A DNA stretch of 64,000 nucleotides from Phycisphaera sp. (lineage in GTDB: Bacteria > Planctomycetota > Phycisphaerae > Phycisphaerales > UBA1924), in NCBI GenBank assembly GCA_025916675.1, contig CP098402.1, positions 1,669,205-1,733,204 on the forward strand. Direction: 5' to 3'. The notes below the pieces were generated by a model. That model saw only the letters and a program-made list of their open reading frames with translations, searched no databases and had not been told where the DNA came from. How positions within the stretch are numbered: position 1 is the first letter of the stretch; every line of letters begins with the position of its first letter. The translations under genes were made by a program, and so were the position numbers. Positions 9,478 through 18,145 of this stretch are shown in pieces.

Positions 9478-11199
9478 TCAGTCTGCGGTCTGGGTCACGC
9501 GGGCGACCTCGGCGGGGGTCGTCAGCCCCTTCAGGATCTTGCGTTTGCCATCCTCGGTCAGGGTCTTCATGCCACTCTTCAGGGCCGCGACACGCAGCTC
9601 GGCCACGGGCGCTTTTCGGAAAGCCATCTCGCGGATATCGCTGTTCATGATCATCATCTCGAAGATGGCCTTGCGGCCCTTGTAGCCGGTGGGCACGTCG
9701 GGCGCACTGCCTGGCTTATAGACCTTGCCTTCCCACTCACCCGGCTTGATGCCGCACAGATGCAGGAACTTCGGATCGGGCTCGTCATCGAGTACCTTGC
9801 TGGGCTGGTGCAGCATGCGGATGAGGCGCTGGGCCATGACCGCCTGGATCGAGCTGGCCACGAGGAAGGGCTTGATGCCCATGTCGATAAGGCGCGTGAT
9901 CGCGCTCGGGGCGTCGTTGGTGTGCAACGTGCTAAACACCAGGTGGCCCGTCAGGGCGGCCTGGATGGCGATCTCGCCCACTTCCTTATCGCGAATCTCA
10001 CCCACAAGGATGATGTTGGGCGCTTGACGCAGCATGCTCCGAAGGATCGCCGGGAACGACAGCCCAATCGACTCGCGCACCTGGCACTGGTTGATGCCCT
10101 CGAAGTTGTACTCCACTGGGTCTTCCGCCGTGATGATCTTGCGATCGGGGCGGTTGAGCACGTCGAGCGCCGAGTACAGCGTGGTCGTCTTGCCCGAACC
10201 GGTGGGCCCGGTCACCAGGAAGATGCCGTTGGGCCGGCGAATAATCTTATTGAAGACGTCCAGGTTGTCCTGCTCGAAGCCCAGGTTCACCAGGCCGATG
10301 CGCACCGCGTCTGGCCGCAGGATACGCAGCACGACGCTCTCTCCGTGGTACGTTGGGCAGGCCGACACACGAAAATCGATGTCGGTCTCGTCGACGGGCA
10401 GTTTGATGCGGCCATCCTGAGGGACGCGCTTCTCGGCGATGTTCATGCCCGCGCTCAGCTTCACGCGGCTGAGCAAGGAGTTCTGCATGCGCTTGGGCAG
10501 GTTGTCGCGCTCGATGCACACGCCGTCGATCCGGTACCGCAGCCGCACCCGGTCGTTCATTGGCTCGATATGGACATCACTGGCCCGCATCCGGACGGCC
10601 TCGCTCAGGATGCGGTTGACCAGCTTGACGATCGGCGCGTCCTCGGACGCAACATCGATGGACTTATCGACCGAGCGATCGACCGAGCGGTCGATCGAGG
10701 CGGTAACCAGCCCCTTCTCTCCGGGCTTGCCCTCTTGCGCGGGGGCCGCGGGGGCGGCCTGCCCGTTTTCTGCCCCACCGTCGAGGAAGGTTCGGATGGC
10801 GGTCTTGGAGGCCAGCAGCGGGTCGATCTCGAGGTTCAACCGGAACCGCAGCATGTCCTGGAGTTCCAGATCCATGGGATCCGAAACGATCAGCTTGAGG
10901 CGGCCGCCGTCCTTTGAGACCGGCAGCACCATGTGCTTGCGGACGATCTCCTTGGGGATCAGCTCGAGTTGGACGGTGCTCTTGGTTTCCGCCTCGTTGG
11001 GGTTGACATACGGCACGCCGTACTGGTCGGCCAGGGCCTTGGCGACCTGCTCGTCGGTGGCAAAGCCCGCCTCGACGAGCGCTTGGCCGATGCGGCGGCG
11101 TGAGCCCTTGGCGATGCCAAGGGCTTTGTCCATGTCTTCCTGGCTGACCACGCCATCGGCCACCAGGATCTCACCGAGTTTCTTACGATTTCGTGCCAT
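9478..11199 (-). CDS. pilB: Pilus assembly / secretion ATPase (PilB/GspE), copy 2
   Basis: 573-aa second assembly ATPase, first gene of locus 1. It has a tandem MshEN-like motif at residues 7-62 (LGEILVADGVVSQEDMDKAL and its repeat after RRRIG), then Walker A GPTGSGKT at 331-338, Walker B ILVGEIRDKEVGEIA and His box LVFSTLHTNDAPSAITRL. A linker near residue 175 is an odd Ser-Ile/Val-Asp-Arg repeat (SIDRSVDRSVDKSID). As in copy 1, the C-terminal zinc tetracysteine is missing. No convincing SD is visible before the ATG at 11199. The protein differs from copy 1 through its length, so it may drive a different pseudopilus (inference). Confidence 0.92.
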   Translation of the reverse strand: MARNRKKLGEILVADGVVSQEDMDKALGIAKGSRRRIGQALVEAGFATDEQVAKALADQYGVPYVNPNEAETKSTVQLELIPKEIVRKHMVLPVSKDGGRLKLIVSDPMDLELQDMLRFRLNLEIDPLLASKTAIRTFLDGGAENGQAAPAAPAQEGKPGEKGLVTASIDRSVDRSVDKSIDVASEDAPIVKLVNRILSEAVRMRASDVHIEPMNDRVRLRYRIDGVCIERDNLPKRMQNSLLSRVKLSAGMNIAEKRVPQDGRIKLPVDETDIDFRVSACPTYHGESVVLRILRPDAVRIGLVNLGFEQDNLDVFNKIIRRPNGIFLVTGPTGSGKTTTLYSALDVLNRPDRKIITAEDPVEYNFEGINQCQVRESIGLSFPAILRSMLRQAPNIILVGEIRDKEVGEIAIQAALTGHLVFSTLHTNDAPSAITRLIDMGIKPFLVASSIQAVMAQRLIRMLHQPSKVLDDEPDPKFLHLCGIKPGEWEGKVYKPGSAPDVPTGYKGRKAIFEMMIMNSDIREMAFRKAPVAELRVAALKSGMKTLTEDGKRKILKGLTTPAEVARVTQTAD

Positions 11200-11401
11200 A
11201 ACGCCGATCTGCCCCGATCTCGATCATCAAGGTGTGAAGTCTGCGATAGCCCCGCGAGAACCTCGAGCTCCCGCGGCAGTCAGTGACAGCGTACGCCCGC
11301 AAGGAGCCTCAGGGGCGGCGCGGCAAGACTTTGCGCCATCCCAACCAAAGCCGGACCTACCGTTCGCTCTCGCGCCCACACCGAGCCTCCGCTGAGCCCC
11401 C

Positions 11402-12151
11402 ATGCCGATCCATCCTTCAGGTGACACGCCGGATTCGTCTCCCGCTTCGGTGCTCATCGTCGCCGGACCCACGCACGAGCCTATCGACGCCGTCCGTTAC
11501 ATCGCGAACCGTTCATCGGGCAGTTTGGGTGTGGCCCTGGCAGACGCGGCCAGAGCGCGGGATTGTCGCACCACGATGCTGATGGGACCGGGCGGGATCG
11601 CCACCGAGAAACTGACCAATACCCGAACGGGGCCAGCGAACGCCGACCCCGAGCAAGCACCAGATTCGCCCGAACGGGTCCTGCGGTTCCGATCGTCCCA
11701 TGATCTCCAGGCCCTCTTATTAAGAGAAGCCGCCGGCTGTGACCTGCTGATCATGGCCGCCGCCGTCGCGGACTACCGCCCGGCCAGCCCCCACCCGGGT
11801 AAGTTGCCTCGGACCGGCGATGCCCTGACCATCACCCTCGAGCCGGTGCCGGACCTGCTTGCCCTGGCCACCGGCAGGCTCCGCCCCGGCGCGATCGCCG
11901 TCGGCTTCGCGCTCGAAGAGAATGCTGGCGATCACGAACGGGCGAAGGCCAAGATGGCCCGGAAGGGATGCCGGGCGATCGTCCTCAACCCGCTGGCCAC
12001 GATGGACTCGGGCGGCATCGACGCCACAATCCTCTTTGCCGATGGATCGCCGCCGGTGATCCCCGGCCCACTCAGCAAAACCGAATTTGCCAGCCGCCTT
12101 GTCGATGTGGCGCTCGGCCTGTGGGCGTCGGCCCGAGGAAACGCCCCGTGA
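11402..12151 (+). CDS. coaB: Phosphopantothenate-cysteine ligase (CoaB), stand-alone
   Basis: 249-aa enzyme of coenzyme A synthesis, joining 4'-phosphopantothenate to cysteine using a nucleotide triphosphate. The CoaB signature GPTHEPIDAVRYIANRSSG is at residues 22-40, and other family features are MAAAVADYRP, VGFALEEN and A-x-x-K..R-K-G-x-x-x-I-V-L-N. The family is usually the C-terminal half of bifunctional CoaBC (about 400 aa); here the flavin-dependent decarboxylase half (CoaC) is absent and no copy is seen elsewhere in the window. It overlaps the next gene by a GTGA. Its promoter should lie in the 202-bp divergent gap to pilB2. Confidence 0.87.
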   Translation: MPIHPSGDTPDSSPASVLIVAGPTHEPIDAVRYIANRSSGSLGVALADAARARDCRTTMLMGPGGIATEKLTNTRTGPANADPEQAPDSPERVLRFRSSHDLQALLLREAAGCDLLIMAAAVADYRPASPHPGKLPRTGDALTITLEPVPDLLALATGRLRPGAIAVGFALEENAGDHERAKAKMARKGCRAIVLNPLATMDSGGIDATILFADGSPPVIPGPLSKTEFASRLVDVALGLWASARGNAP

Positions 12152-13863
12152 GCCCCGCACCCAGAAAGCCAACCGGCAAGCCCGCCAAGAAGCCCGCGCG
12201 GTCGGACCCGTCCCAGCACGTGGAGTTCCGCCCCCGCCAGCATGTGCGTGGGACGATCTCCAAGGCCAGGACGCCCCTGGCCCGCCCCACCATCCTGGGG
12301 GAGCACGACGGCATCGTGGTGGTCGACAAGCCCGCGGGAGTCGTTACCGCCGACAAGGACCCCAACCGCGATACGGCCCACTCGCACGTCAAACGCTGGC
12401 TCAAGAACACCCGGCCCGACGCACGCGTGTGGGTGGTGCATCGCCTGGACAAGGACGCCAGCGGGCTCGTGCTCTTCGCCACCACGCCCGAGACCTACGG
12501 CTGGCTCAAGGAAGACCTCCGCGCCCACCGGGTCGAACGCGAATACACGGCGATCGTCCATGGCGTGCCATCCTGGAAGGGCGAGCACACGCTGGCCGAC
12601 CAATTGCTCGACGGACCGGAATTGCGGAAGGTCATGGTCGCCCCGCCGCACCAGACCCATGGCGGACGCAACGCCGTCACGCACGCACGCGTCGTCGCGC
12701 GGGGCAAGGGCCGCGCGATGGTGGCGCTGCGACTTGAGACCGGCCGCCGGCACCAGCTCCGCGTCCAGCTTGCGCACGCGGGGCATCCCATCCTGGGCGA
12801 TCGGCTCTATGGCCCGGAACCCGAGCCATCGGGCGGAAAGGGCGCCGGCAAGAAGAACAAGAACCAGCGGCTCTGCCTGCACGCGAGCAAGCTCACGCTG
12901 CACCATCCGGGCACGGGCCAGAAGCTGGCGTTCGAGGCCCCACCCCCGCCGCGGTTCTTTACGCTGGTGGGCGAGAAGGCCACCGATGAGAGCCGCGAAG
13001 CGGCGAAGGAACCTGCGGCCCCGACCCTGAACGCCCAACCCCAGCAGACCACCGCCCGGGGTTGGAACCACGTGGCCGCGTGGTACGACAAGCTCGTGGG
13101 CGAGGGCCACAGCGATCACCACTCGGCGGTCATCATCCCCGGGGCGCTGCGATTGCTCGACCTGCGCGATGGCGAGCAGCTCCTGGACGTCGCCTGCGGC
13201 GAGGGCGTGCTGGCACGTGCGGCGGCGCAGCTGGGGGTGCGTGTCACGGGTATCGACGCCTCACCCAAGCTCATCGAGTCGGCCACGCAGCGTGCCGGAA
13301 AGAACGAACGCTACACCACCGGCGACGCGCGCCGGCTCGAGGCGCTCGGGCTCGAACCCGAGTTTGACGCCGTGAGTTGTATCATGGCACTCATGAATAT
13401 CGACACGATCGAAGCGGTGTTCCGGGGCGCTGCGGATCTGCTTAAGCCCGGCGGCCGATTCGTGGCAGTGGTGCTCCACCCGGCCTTTCGCGCCCCCGGA
13501 CAGACCGCGTGGCAATGGGACGAGGAAGCCGACCAGCGTGAAACCGCCGGCCGCGCTCCGAAACGAACGCAACGGCAGTTCCGCCGCGTCGATGGTTATC
13601 TGACGCCCTACGCGCACCCCATCGTGATGAACCCCGGCGCTGCGGCCCGAGGCCGTAAGCCGATCACCACCGTCACCCACCATCGCCCGCTGCAGGCCTA
13701 TGCCGCCGCGCTCTCGCGGTGCGGATTCGCGATCGAAGCGATCGAAGAGTGGCCCAGCCAGCGCACGAGCGAGCCGGGACCCCGCGCCGACGAAGAGAAC
13801 CGCGCCCGCCGCGAGATCCCACTGTTTCTGGCATGGCGGGCACGGCTGGCACGGGGCACATAG
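12148..13863 (+). CDS. RluA-type pseudouridine synthase fused to SAM-dependent methyltransferase
   Basis: 571 aa with two enzymatic domains. Residues about 45-275 are an RluA/RsuA-superfamily pseudouridine synthase: VVDKPAGVV, then HRLDKDASG at 98-106 with catalytic Asp101, then RRHQLRVQLAHAGHPILGD. A linker rich in Ala/Pro/Gln (about 276-305) leads to a class I methyltransferase (about 306-571) with AdoMet motif I LLDVACGEGVLARAAAQLG near 342-360, then VTGIDAS and LKPGGRFVAVVLHP. There is no frameshift or stop between the domains. No S4 domain is visible. The GTG start at 12148 overlaps the coaB stop (GTGA). The RNA target is unknown. Confidence 0.88.
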   Translation: MSPAPRKPTGKPAKKPARSDPSQHVEFRPRQHVRGTISKARTPLARPTILGEHDGIVVVDKPAGVVTADKDPNRDTAHSHVKRWLKNTRPDARVWVVHRLDKDASGLVLFATTPETYGWLKEDLRAHRVEREYTAIVHGVPSWKGEHTLADQLLDGPELRKVMVAPPHQTHGGRNAVTHARVVARGKGRAMVALRLETGRRHQLRVQLAHAGHPILGDRLYGPEPEPSGGKGAGKKNKNQRLCLHASKLTLHHPGTGQKLAFEAPPPPRFFTLVGEKATDESREAAKEPAAPTLNAQPQQTTARGWNHVAAWYDKLVGEGHSDHHSAVIIPGALRLLDLRDGEQLLDVACGEGVLARAAAQLGVRVTGIDASPKLIESATQRAGKNERYTTGDARRLEALGLEPEFDAVSCIMALMNIDTIEAVFRGAADLLKPGGRFVAVVLHPAFRAPGQTAWQWDEEADQRETAGRAPKRTQRQFRRVDGYLTPYAHPIVMNPGAAARGRKPITTVTHHRPLQAYAAALSRCGFAIEAIEEWPSQRTSEPGPRADEENRARREIPLFLAWRARLARGT

Positions 13864-13886
13864 CCACGCCTACCACTCAAATAGTT

Positions 13887-14609
13887 TCACCCGCACCCAG
13901 CATCGAACTCGTTCTGGAACGCCAGAAAATCAAAAATGGTCAGCACGCCATCGCCATCGAAATCGGCGAGCGGGTCGCCGGCGTCGAATGCGTTCTGGAA
14001 GGCCAGAAAGTCGAAGATGGTAAGGCTACCGTCGCCGTCGATGTCGGCCCGACACGCGGCCCCAACACCAACATAGAGATCGTCGAGGCCCCAACCCATC
14101 GGGTTTACGACGGTGATGGTAACGCGTGCGATGTCCGCGTCCGTGGTGACGCCAAAGAAATCGAGGGTCTCGAAATCACCGTCGGACATGACCAATTCGA
14201 TCTCGTCCCCCGAGGCATCGAAGGCGCGCAAGACAGCACCATTCGGAAACGAGCCGAATCGGATGTTGTGGACGCCGAACGCTCGGACCCCGCCCCCTGT
14301 GACGTTCACATCGAAGAAGATGTCTTGGCCCACCCTGGTGTCGTTGTCCCACGAGTGGGGCGGTGAGACCGTCACGATCACCGTGTCCGTGATGAAATTC
14401 CCCGGCGGGAAGTCCAACCCGTAGTCGGCGTATAGCGAACCGAGTTCGCCGACTACGGTGGGCGAACCGTCCGGCAAGGTGTCGAAGTCAACCAACTGCA
14501 GATCCGACGCCGCAGCGATGAAATCGGCCAGATCGTTGAACGGCGTGGCGAGCGTCGTCGAGGCAATCGATCCGGCAAGAAAAACCGCAAGTCTCGATCG
14601 CGTGAACAT
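13887..14609 (-). CDS. Secreted protein with C-terminal dockerin-like GC tail
   Basis: 240 aa. The signal peptide is at about residues 1-22 (MFTRSRLAVFLAGSIASTTLA). It is followed by a beta-rich domain of about 155 residues that resembles single-domain exoproteins (VDFDTLPDG...GLDFPPGNF) but has no assignable function. The C-terminus has two dockerin-type Ca2+ loops, DIDGDGSLTIFDFLAFQ and DFDGDGVLTIFDFLAFQ, joined by NAFDAGDPLA, and ends DAGCG. The start at 14609 directly begins the signal peptide; a GGGGGA lies upstream. It is downstream of, and collinear with, the subtilisin bearing the same tail. Confidence 0.85.
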   Translation of the reverse strand: MFTRSRLAVFLAGSIASTTLATPFNDLADFIAAASDLQLVDFDTLPDGSPTVVGELGSLYADYGLDFPPGNFITDTVIVTVSPPHSWDNDTRVGQDIFFDVNVTGGGVRAFGVHNIRFGSFPNGAVLRAFDASGDEIELVMSDGDFETLDFFGVTTDADIARVTITVVNPMGWGLDDLYVGVGAACRADIDGDGSLTIFDFLAFQNAFDAGDPLADFDGDGVLTIFDFLAFQNEFDAGCG

Positions 14610-14628
14610 GTCTGATCCCCCACAACAA

Positions 14629-14662
14629 CTCGCCACGAGTGCCACACGACACCCGTGGCGAG
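14629..14662. terminator. Inverted repeat between GC-tailed subtilisin and GC-tailed exoprotein
   Basis: Perfect 9-bp arms (ctcgccacg at 14629-14637 and cgtggcgag at 14654-14662) with a 16-nt loop, just after the protease stop codon. On the minus strand the hairpin is followed by TTGTTGT, so a weak terminator or processing element is plausible. Confidence 0.4.
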
Positions 14663-14671
14663 CTGCTCAGG

Positions 14672-16156
14672 CTAACACCCAGCGTCAAACGCGTTCTGGA
14701 AGGCGAGGAAGTCGAACAGCGTCAGGCTGCCGTCCCCGTCCAGATCGGCGCTCGGGTCGCCCATGTCGAAGGCGTTCTGGTACGCCAGGAAGTCGAACAG
14801 CGTCAATTCGCCATCGCCATCAAAGTCAGCCGCGCAACCAGCTCCACCGGCCGCGACAACCGCCTCGAACGCGTCCACGCGGCCGTAGCCGTAGGTTGGG
14901 TCGAAGCCCGGTGTGCCTAGATCGACCGAGGTAGTCTCCAGGATATCCTGGACTTCCAAGCGGGTGAGGTCGGGGTTCACGCTCAGCATGAGCCCGACGA
15001 CACCGGCCACGTGCGGGGTGGCCATCGACGTGCCGCTCTGGAGGGCGTAGCCATCGGTCGGGCCGAAGAGGGCAAGCGTGTCCCAGGTGCTCCACACGTC
15101 CACGCCCGGGGCGGTCACGGTCATCTCGGGGCCGGTGGTCGTAAAGCTGGCGATGGTGTCGCGGTTGTCGCTGGCACCGACGGCGATGGTTGCGTCGAAC
15201 TTGGCGGGCGCAAAGATCGGGACGCCGGCGGTGTTGCCCGTGGCGGCCACGAGCACCACGTCCAGATCGGCCGCGTAGTTCACGGCGTTCTCGAGCACCG
15301 CACCAAAGTCGGGCGATCCCAGGCTCAGGCTGATGACATCGGCACCATTGTCGGCGGCCCACACAATGCCCGCGGCGATATCGGCCTCGGTGCCCGTGCC
15401 CAGGAAGCCCAGGACCTTGACCGGCAGGATCGAGCAATCCCAGCCCACGCCGGCGATGCCCGTGCCGTTGTCGGTGTCGGCGCTGGCGATGCCGGCGCAG
15501 TGGGTGCCGTGGCTGATGAAGATGTCGTCGTCCCAGCTCGCGCCTAGCGGGCTGTAGCCCGGCAGCACATTGGTCTGAAGGTCGGGATGGCTCTGGCTCA
15601 CACCGGTGTCGACGATGGCGATGACCGTGTCGGGATCACCCGTAGTGATCGTCCACGCCTCGGTCGCGTTGACGTCGGCACCGGGCGTGCCCGCGATACC
15701 GGCGATCGTCTGGCCCGTGTTGAGCAAGCCGTACTGCTGGCCGAAATCGGGATCGTCGGGTGTCACGCTCAGCACGCCGCCGATGCCCATGAGTTCGACG
15801 CGCTCGACGCCATCGGTTACGGATAGCAGAGCAATGGCCGCCTGGGCATCAACGCCCGGCATCAGCGTGGCGGTATAGAGCCGCGTCAGCGCGTGCTTCT
15901 CGGCCAGGGCCGCGTCTCGCGGAGCCTCGGCAAATGTCGGGGTCAGGGTTGCGACGCCGGGCAGAACGATGCCATCACCAACGCCCTGGGCCAAGCGGAT
16001 GGTCACGACGTCGCTGCGGAAACCACCCATCACGTCCGGGGCGTCAACCCGGCCGGTAAACGGCACGAAGCCCTCGGGCACGCCCCGGGCGTCACCAGCA
16101 AGGACGACACCCGAAAGAGCCAGCACCACGCCGCAAGCCAGTACAGTTCGCATCAT
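14672..16156 (-). CDS. Secreted subtilisin-like serine protease (S8) with dockerin-like GC tail
   Basis: 494 aa. The signal peptide is at residues 1-20, and a propeptide-like region runs to about 135. The subtilase domain has catalytic Asp183 (IVDTG), His216 (HGTHCAG), oxyanion Asn308 (ATGN) and Ser377 (SGTSMATPH), so all key residues are present. The C-terminus (441-494) has two Ca2+-binding dockerin-like loops ([16 protein letters not shown] and [16 protein letters not shown]) and ends FDAGC. Two adjacent ATGs exist; the first (16156) is 5-6 nt after GAAGGGA. It probably acts outside the cytoplasm and may process other exoproteins. The next gene downstream shares the tail. Confidence 0.93.
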   Translation of the reverse strand: MMRTVLACGVVLALSGVVLAGDARGVPEGFVPFTGRVDAPDVMGGFRSDVVTIRLAQGVGDGIVLPGVATLTPTFAEAPRDAALAEKHALTRLYTATLMPGVDAQAAIALLSVTDGVERVELMGIGGVLSVTPDDPDFGQQYGLLNTGQTIAGIAGTPGADVNATEAWTITTGDPDTVIAIVDTGVSQSHPDLQTNVLPGYSPLGASWDDDIFISHGTHCAGIASADTDNGTGIAGVGWDCSILPVKVLGFLGTGTEADIAAGIVWAADNGADVISLSLGSPDFGAVLENAVNYAADLDVVLVAATGNTAGVPIFAPAKFDATIAVGASDNRDTIASFTTTGPEMTVTAPGVDVWSTWDTLALFGPTDGYALQSGTSMATPHVAGVVGLMLSVNPDLTRLEVQDILETTSVDLGTPGFDPTYGYGRVDAFEAVVAAGGAGCAADFDGDGELTLFDFLAYQNAFDMGDPSADLDGDGSLTLFDFLAFQNAFDAGC

Positions 16157-16394
16157 TGAATTCCCTTCTCGTTGCCAGCCGGTGAAAATTCCAGCCCCAA
16201 AAAATGGATGCCACGAGCGAGCCCACCTCCCCGCGGGCCCGCCTCGCGGCATCCTCATCCTTGTACGCGCTCCCACCAGGGGCGCGTTACAGTGCCTTGC
16301 CGCCCGGAAGCCAGCCGATGCAGGACTTTCCGGACCCAACCGGCCTACGAACTGCCCCAGATTCCCGCTCCAACCACACGAGGACCGGCCCGCG

Positions 16395-17396
16395 ATGACC
16401 ACCACCACGCCCCTGCGCGACTTCATGGAACGCCACTACAAGCACTTCAACGCCGGCGTGGCCGTCCGTGCCGCCCGGGCCTACGAGGCGAATCTAGCCG
16501 CCGGCACCCCCATGTTCATGACGCTTGCCGGGGCCATGAGCACCGCCCAGATCGGCCGGTCGCTGGCCGAGATGATCCGCCAGAGCAAGGTCCATGCCAT
16601 CAGTTGCACGGGAGCCAACCTGGAAGAGGACGTGTTCAACCTGGTCGCCCACGACCATTACCACCATATCGACGACTGGCGTGCGCTATCCGAAGCCGAC
16701 GAAGTCGCGCTCGACGAGGGCGGCTTTCCACGCGTGACCGACGTGTGCATCCCCGAAGAAGCGGCGATGCAGAAGATCGAGGCCCACCTGATCAAGCGAT
16801 GGAAGGCCGCCAGCGCGAGGGGCGATCGCGCCTTGCCGCATCGATATCTCTACGACCTGCTGCTGAGTGGTGATCTCGAAGGTGGCTATCAGATCGACAC
16901 CAAGGACAGTTGGCTGCTCGCCGCGGCCGAGAAGGATTTGCCGCTGTTCGTGCCCGGCTGGGAAGACAGCACGCTGGGCAACATGTTCGTGGCCAACGCT
17001 GCGCGAGGCGGCTACTCGCTCGACACCGTGCTCGGCGGCACGAGCTACATGGCCTCGCTCATCGAGTGGTACGAGCGGACCGCTCGGGGCAAGGCCAAAG
17101 GCCCGGGCTTCTTCCAGGTGGGCGGGGGCATCGCCGGCGACTTCCCGATCTGTGTCGTTCCGACGATCAACCACGACATCTACCGTGACGAGGCCGACGC
17201 TGGCAAGCGTGTGCCGCGGTGGAGCTACTTCTGCCAGGTGTCCGATGCCACGACCAGCTACGGCGGCTACAGCGGTGCGGTGCCCAACGAGAAGATCACG
17301 TGGGGGAAGCTTGGCGCGGGTGAACCAAAATTCATGATCGAGAGCGACGCAACCATCGTGGTTCCGCTGATTTTTGGTTGGGTGCTGGGCTGGTAG
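16395..17396 (+). CDS. Deoxyhypusine synthase-like protein
   Basis: 333 aa, of the length and overall pattern of the deoxyhypusine synthase family, an NAD-dependent spermidine aminobutyl transferase: GAMSTAQIGRSLAEMI, ISCTGANLEEDVFNLVAHDHY, GNMFVANAARGG, QVGGGIAGDFPICVVPTINHD. The segment equivalent to the active-site lysine is conserved (ITWGK, Lys305), followed by ESDATIVVPLIF. Bacteria lack eIF5A, so true hypusine formation is unlikely; known bacterial relatives include homospermidine-synthase-like enzymes. Polyamine metabolism is the likely area, but the reaction is not provable here. It is divergent from the subtilisin across 238 bp in which I recognise no promoter. Confidence 0.85.
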   Translation: MTTTTPLRDFMERHYKHFNAGVAVRAARAYEANLAAGTPMFMTLAGAMSTAQIGRSLAEMIRQSKVHAISCTGANLEEDVFNLVAHDHYHHIDDWRALSEADEVALDEGGFPRVTDVCIPEEAAMQKIEAHLIKRWKAASARGDRALPHRYLYDLLLSGDLEGGYQIDTKDSWLLAAAEKDLPLFVPGWEDSTLGNMFVANAARGGYSLDTVLGGTSYMASLIEWYERTARGKAKGPGFFQVGGGIAGDFPICVVPTINHDIYRDEADAGKRVPRWSYFCQVSDATTSYGGYSGAVPNEKITWGKLGAGEPKFMIESDATIVVPLIFGWVLGW

Positions 17397-17455
17397 TCCG
17401 CACGCGGGTGGCCCACACTGGAGCTACACTACCCGCGTCCGGTAGGAGGGCCCAA

Positions 17456-18145
17456 ATGCGAATCCTGATTGTCGAAGACAACCCCAAGATGGCGCTGGCC
17501 GTACAAAAGGGGCTGACCGAGCACGGGTTCGCCGTCGACGTCTCGCACACGGGCTACGAGGGCGAGGAACTCGCCTCGAGCGACAATTACGACCTCGTCC
17601 TGCTCGACTTGATGCTGCCCGACCGTGACGGCATCGAGGTCTGCCGAAACCTGAGGCGTCGCAAGATCGCCACCCCTGTCATCATGTTGACGGCGTTATC
17701 CGCGATCGAGGAAAAGGTCGATGGGTTGGACGCCGGTGCCGACGATTACATCACCAAGCCTTTCCAGTTCGAGGAACTCCTGGCGCGCATCCGTGCCATC
17801 CTGAGAAGGGGCGAGGCCAGCGAGAGCCGCGTGCTGCGGTGTGAGGGCCTCGAACTCGATCTGTACACACGCGAGGCCACACGCGGCGATGTCCACATCG
17901 AGCTCTCGAACAAAGAGTTTGCGTTGTTAGAGTATCTCATGCGCAATCAAAACCGAGTTCTCAGCCGCATCCAGATCGGTGAGAAGGTCTGGGACATGAA
18001 CTTCGAACCTTCGAGTAACGTCATCGACGTCTACGTTTCGGCCCTCCGTCGCAAGCTCGATCGCGGCTTCAGCACCCAGCTCATCCACACCATCAAGGGT
18101 GCCGGCTACCGATTCGGAGTGATCAATGCCCAGTCGGGCGTCTGA
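17456..18145 (+). CDS. OmpR/PhoB-family response regulator
   Basis: 229 aa. The receiver domain (1-115) has acidic pocket Glu7/Asp8, phosphoacceptor Asp51 (LLDLMLPDRDG), Thr79 (MLTA) and Lys101 (TKPF). The winged-helix DNA-binding domain (130-225) has LSNKEFALLEYLMRN and the recognition segment VIDVYVSALRRKLD, ending with the family wing GAGYRFG. SD GGAGGG lies 5 nt before the ATG. The last 20 nt overlap the histidine kinase gene, a typical two-component pair. Targets are unknown; the three small membrane genes that follow the kinase are candidates (inference). Confidence 0.95.
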   Translation: MRILIVEDNPKMALAVQKGLTEHGFAVDVSHTGYEGEELASSDNYDLVLLDLMLPDRDGIEVCRNLRRRKIATPVIMLTALSAIEEKVDGLDAGADDYITKPFQFEELLARIRAILRRGEASESRVLRCEGLELDLYTREATRGDVHIELSNKEFALLEYLMRNQNRVLSRIQIGEKVWDMNFEPSSNVIDVYVSALRRKLDRGFSTQLIHTIKGAGYRFGVINAQSGV

